Origin: WQUF01 sp031549885
GTDB taxonomy: Bacteria > Bacillota > Clostridia > Clostridiales > Clostridiaceae
DNA length: 45,001 nucleotides
Direction of reading: 5' to 3'
Assembly: GCA_031549885.1 (NCBI GenBank)
Contig: JAVBPD010000004.1
Coordinates: 1 to 45,001 of the forward strand
Made by a program: the position numbers and the translations under genes. The notes under the pieces were generated by a model that did no database searches, was not told where the DNA came from, and saw only the letters and a list, made by a program, of their open reading frames with translations. Shown here one piece after another: positions 42,870-45,001 of the stretch (the stretch's first letter is position 1; each line of letters starts with the position of its first letter).

Positions 42870-43793
42870 CTATTCTAAACTTTCGACATATTTTTCTGCT
42901 GTAGTAGCTGCTATTGCTCCATCAGCTGCTGCAGTTATAACTTGCCTTAGTGATTTAACTCTAACATCCCCAGCTGCAAATACTCCAGCCACATTAGTAT
43001 TCATGTTATCATCGGTTATAATATATTTCTCTTCATTTAAATTAATTTTTCCTTCAAAAAGCTTAGTAATTGGAATATATCCAACAAAGACAAAGCATCC
43101 ATCTACTTTTAATTCTAAAAGTTCATTAGTTAATTTATTTTTAATTACAAGTCCTTCTAATATTTCATCACCTAAAGCTTTTACAACAGTGCTGTTCCAT
43201 ATGAATTTTATTTTAGGATTGTTAAAAGCCTTTTCTTGTAAGGATTTGGCTGCTCTCAATTCATCTCTCCTATGTATTATAGTGACTGAATTGCAAAATT
43301 TAGTTAAATAAATAGCTTCTGTTATAGCAGAATCTCCTCCACCAACAACAGCTACATCAAGATCAGTAAAAAAGTCCGCATCACAAGTTGCACAGTAAGA
43401 AATACCTCTACCTCTTAATTCAAGTTCATTTTCAAAACCTGAAAGCCTTGGATATGCTCCTGTTGCTATTATTACGCTTTTACCCTCATATATATTTTCA
43501 CCACAAGTTACCTTTTTTACATTGCCTTCTAAGTGAATTTCTGTTACAGTTTCCTTAACGAATTCCACACCAAAATCATCGCATTGTTCTTTCATTCTTG
43601 CGACAATAGATGGGCCAGTTGATTCTTTTTCGCTTCCAGGATAATTTTCCACCTCGTCAGTAGTAGCAATTTGTCCACCAAACTTACCTTGTTCAATAAC
43701 TAAAGTACTCATTTTAGATCTTGCGCCATATAATCCTGCAGAAAGACCTGCTGGTCCTCCACCTATTATAATTGTATCATAAATTTTAGCCAT
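42870..43793 (-). CDS. trxB: Thioredoxin reductase
   Basis: The 307-residue flavoprotein uses NADPH to reduce the cluster thioredoxin. It shows an FAD site TIIIGGGPAGLSAGLYGARS, the redox pair CATC in GISYCATCDADFF near residues 133-145, an NAD(P)-type VAVVGGGDSAITEAIYLTKF, and the C-terminal FAD motif GVFAAGDVRVKSLRQVITAA. It follows grdX by 12 bases and is the first enzyme of the electron chain for glycine reductase. Confidence 0.96.
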   Translation of the reverse strand: MAKIYDTIIIGGGPAGLSAGLYGARSKMSTLVIEQGKFGGQIATTDEVENYPGSEKESTGPSIVARMKEQCDDFGVEFVKETVTEIHLEGNVKKVTCGENIYEGKSVIIATGAYPRLSGFENELELRGRGISYCATCDADFFTDLDVAVVGGGDSAITEAIYLTKFCNSVTIIHRRDELRAAKSLQEKAFNNPKIKFIWNSTVVKALGDEILEGLVIKNKLTNELLELKVDGCFVFVGYIPITKLFEGKINLNEEKYIITDDNMNTNVAGVFAAGDVRVKSLRQVITAAADGAIAATTAEKYVESLE

Positions 43794-43805
43794 AATTTCC
43801 TCCTC

Positions 43806-44189
43806 CTATTTTTTTATAGCATTTTCTATAATAGAAAAATCTACAACTTGAAAGTCATTTAATAACTCCTCTGAAATTGTTTCTATAGATAAGGGTTTTA
43901 TTTTTAAAAATTTTTCTGAAGTTTCTATAGCTTTTTCAATATACATAAGTGAATCTATATCTAAAGTGTTTTGAGCTTTTGTGCTTAAGGCAACTGTCCT
44001 ATAAGGAGTTTCGTTTGGTTTAAGGCTTGAAATTAATGGATGAGTTAATAAAACATAGTTTTTATGAATCATATTCCTCACTTCTTTATACACATCCATA
44101 GTATTTCCCATTATAAATTTATATACTAAGCTTTCTAGAAAATCTCTAACCATAGGATTGTTGGTTATTAAAAATACATCTTTATACAT
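43806..44189 (-). CDS. grdX: GrdX, conserved protein of glycine reductase operons
   Basis: The 127-residue protein begins MYKDVFLITNNPMVRDFLES and has a predicted alpha/beta composition. It is found at the head of grd operons in many clostridia, and its function is unknown. I place the start at ATG 44189 after GAAAGGA; an upstream in-frame TTG (44213) lies inside the riboswitch terminator region and is unlikely. It is the first gene behind the glycine riboswitch. Confidence 0.88.
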   Translation of the reverse strand: MYKDVFLITNNPMVRDFLESLVYKFIMGNTMDVYKEVRNMIHKNYVLLTHPLISSLKPNETPYRTVALSTKAQNTLDIDSLMYIEKAIETSEKFLKIKPLSIETISEELLNDFQVVDFSIIENAIKK

Positions 44190-44211
44190 TTTAAATCCTT
44201 TCAAGAAAATC

Positions 44212-44248
44212 AAAAAAACAGAAGTAAAGCCCTTAACCCTACCTCTGT
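44212..44248 (-). terminator. Terminator of the glycine riboswitch
   Basis: On the minus strand ACAGAGGTAGGG pairs with GCTTTACTTCTGT (with G-U pairs), then seven T. It lies between the second aptamer and the grdX start. The 5' arm overlaps the 3' flank of the aptamer, so glycine binding can compete with terminator formation. Confidence 0.75.
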
Positions 44249-44425
44249 CTATTCACCTGAGAGATTTACTCCTTCGGTGCTTTAATGGTTTATCTAACAT
44301 ATAAACATTTAAAGCTTTCCAGATACCTGTCCATTTTTGGTCCCTTTTGCCTGAGAGATTCACATTATGCAGGTAAATAATGTTTACTCCTTCGGCTACT
44401 ATATTTAAATAGTATCTCCCAAAAA
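44235..44425 (-). ncRNA. Tandem glycine riboswitch
   Basis: Two aptamers follow one another on the minus strand. Aptamer 1 has GGGAGATAC, GCCGAAGGAGTAA and AATCTCTCAGGCAAAAGG. Aptamer 2 has GGACAGGTATCTGGAAAG, GCACCGAAGGAGTAA and ATCTCTCAGGTGAATAGAC. These are the conserved cores of gcvT-type glycine riboswitches. Together with the terminator they form an expected ON switch for the grd operon: high glycine allows read-through into grdX. Confidence 0.95.
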
Positions 44426-44468
44426 TTTCATCTAATATTTAATTGTAGTTTTCTTATAATCCTTTATT

Positions 44469-44474
44469 ATTATA
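44469..44474 (-). promoter_or_regulatory. -10 box of the grd operon promoter
   Basis: A perfect TATAAT on the minus strand lies about 45 bases before the riboswitch, with only a weak TTTTAA -35-like element 17 bases further up. Nothing better is seen in the AT-rich region to 44700. Confidence 0.4.
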
Positions 44475-44785
44475 TCATTTAAAATTAATATTTAAAAGAT
44501 GTTAATTAAATTTTTATCAAAGTTTTGTTTGAAGAAAAATTTTTGTTGTTTTAAGTAAAATTATTTGCTAATTTAAACTCTATAAATGAATAATAGCAAT
44601 GGTTCACAAATTGTTAATAATTTTATCAATCAATAAATTGTCACAATTTTACTGTAATTAAAAACATATTAAAATAGCCATTATAAATTGTAGCAAATTA
44701 TAATGCTATAATTAACTTATTAATATTACCTAAGTTATTGCCATAAAAACAAAAAATAATTGATTTTCTTGTATTATCATTTTCT
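44475..44785. other. AT-rich intergenic region between two divergent genes
   Basis: This stretch holds no ORF I can support. It contains AT-rich repeats such as AATTGTCACAATTT (a near-palindrome near 44636-44649) and several TATAAT-like words. It separates the grd promoter from the promoter at 44786 and may hold regulator sites for either gene. Confidence 0.5.
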
Positions 44786-44814
44786 TTGTACAACTTGCAA
44801 AATAATTTTATAAT
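44786..44814 (+). promoter_or_regulatory. Promoter of the secreted cysteine-repeat protein gene
   Basis: TTGTAC (44786-44791), 17 bases and a perfect TATAAT (44809-44814), 37 bases before the start codon. Confidence 0.7.
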
Positions 44815-44851
44815 GAAATGGAAGGTATAAATATTAAGGAGGAACATTATT

Positions 44852-45001
44852 ATGTTTTCAAAATTCGTGAAAAAAGTTGCTGCTGTTATGGCAGTAAGTA
44901 CCCTTGCACTTATGACTGTAGCTAATGCAGGTACAGCAGCTCAATGTGCAAACCCATGTGCAACACCATGTGCAACACCAACAGTTGCTTGCGCAACTCA
45001 A
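44852..45001 (+). CDS. Secreted cysteine-repeat protein, 3' end cut by the window
   Basis: Fifty residues are visible, starting after AAGGAGGAACATTAT. MFSKFVKKVAAVMAVSTLAL followed by MTVANAGTAA is a clear signal peptide with a likely cut after an Ala near residue 30. The mature part begins QCANPCATPCATPTVACATQ: Cys at 32, 36, 40 and 47 in a repeated C-A-x-P pattern. The family is not recognised. It may be a metal-binding, disulfide-rich wall or peptide product. It has its own consensus promoter and is divergent from the glycine reductase operon. Full length and downstream partners are unknown. Confidence 0.8.
   Translation, partial: MFSKFVKKVAAVMAVSTLALMTVANAGTAAQCANPCATPCATPTVACATQ

Noticed and set aside
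1..45001. CRISPR array, tRNA or rRNA genes
   Set aside because: No regularly spaced direct repeats, no cloverleaf with a T-loop GGTTCNANNCC and no rRNA segments were noticed in either strand.

Overview
The window looks like chromosomal DNA of an anaerobic, probably spore-forming, low-GC Firmicute of the class Clostridia. Base composition is very AT-rich, Shine-Dalgarno sites are strong (GGAGG), TTG and GTG starts are common, and two in-frame UGA codons are read as selenocysteine. A complete glycine reductase (Stickland) operon and a Csp-type germination protease homologue point the same way. I cannot name the species.

Layout. 1-990 is a decayed border region: the end of an unidentified gene, a small ORF broken by one base in an A run, a C-terminal fragment of a D-Ala-D-Ala dipeptidase (VanX-like) gene, and a possible IS605-type transposon end. 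994-3051 carries small accessory genes: a bacterial GOLPH3/GPP34-domain protein with a MerR-type regulator, then an Rrf2-type regulator and a flavin split-barrel (PNPOx-like) protein whose promoter carries a perfect inverted repeat. 3093-5566 is a thiamine salvage operon (thiD-thiM-thiE) behind a TPP riboswitch with its own terminator. A lone methyltransferase follows on the minus strand.

6370-27854 is a carbohydrate island. A minus-strand operon encodes a CUT1 sugar importer (binding protein, two permeases) and a GH1 beta-glycosidase. A small unknown protein and a YesMN-type two-component system follow. Divergently, a plus-strand operon encodes a second CUT1 importer and two different GH65 enzymes, probably disaccharide phosphorylases. 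A cardiolipin synthase, a GH2 beta-mannosidase-like enzyme and a LacI regulator complete the island. Neither importer has an ATPase here, so a shared MsmX-type ATPase elsewhere is likely. A LacI-like palindrome lies just after the second importer's promoter, and half-site relatives lie in front of the first importer and of lacI itself.

27955-31443 encodes a double subtilisin-like protease, a fusion of two Csp-type units, each with a complete catalytic triad. 31570-36401 is a BMP-family nucleoside/purine ABC importer (lipoprotein, ATPase, two permeases).

36642-44189 (minus strand) is the full glycine reductase cluster in the order grdX-trxB-trxA-grdE-grdA-grdB-grdC-grdD, preceded by a tandem glycine riboswitch and terminator. 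Glycine presumably switches on its own reductive fermentation: thioredoxin reductase and an unusual CEIC thioredoxin supply electrons, GrdB/E and selenoprotein GrdA form the selenoether, and GrdC/D release acetyl phosphate. The window ends inside a secreted cysteine-repeat protein gene with a consensus promoter.
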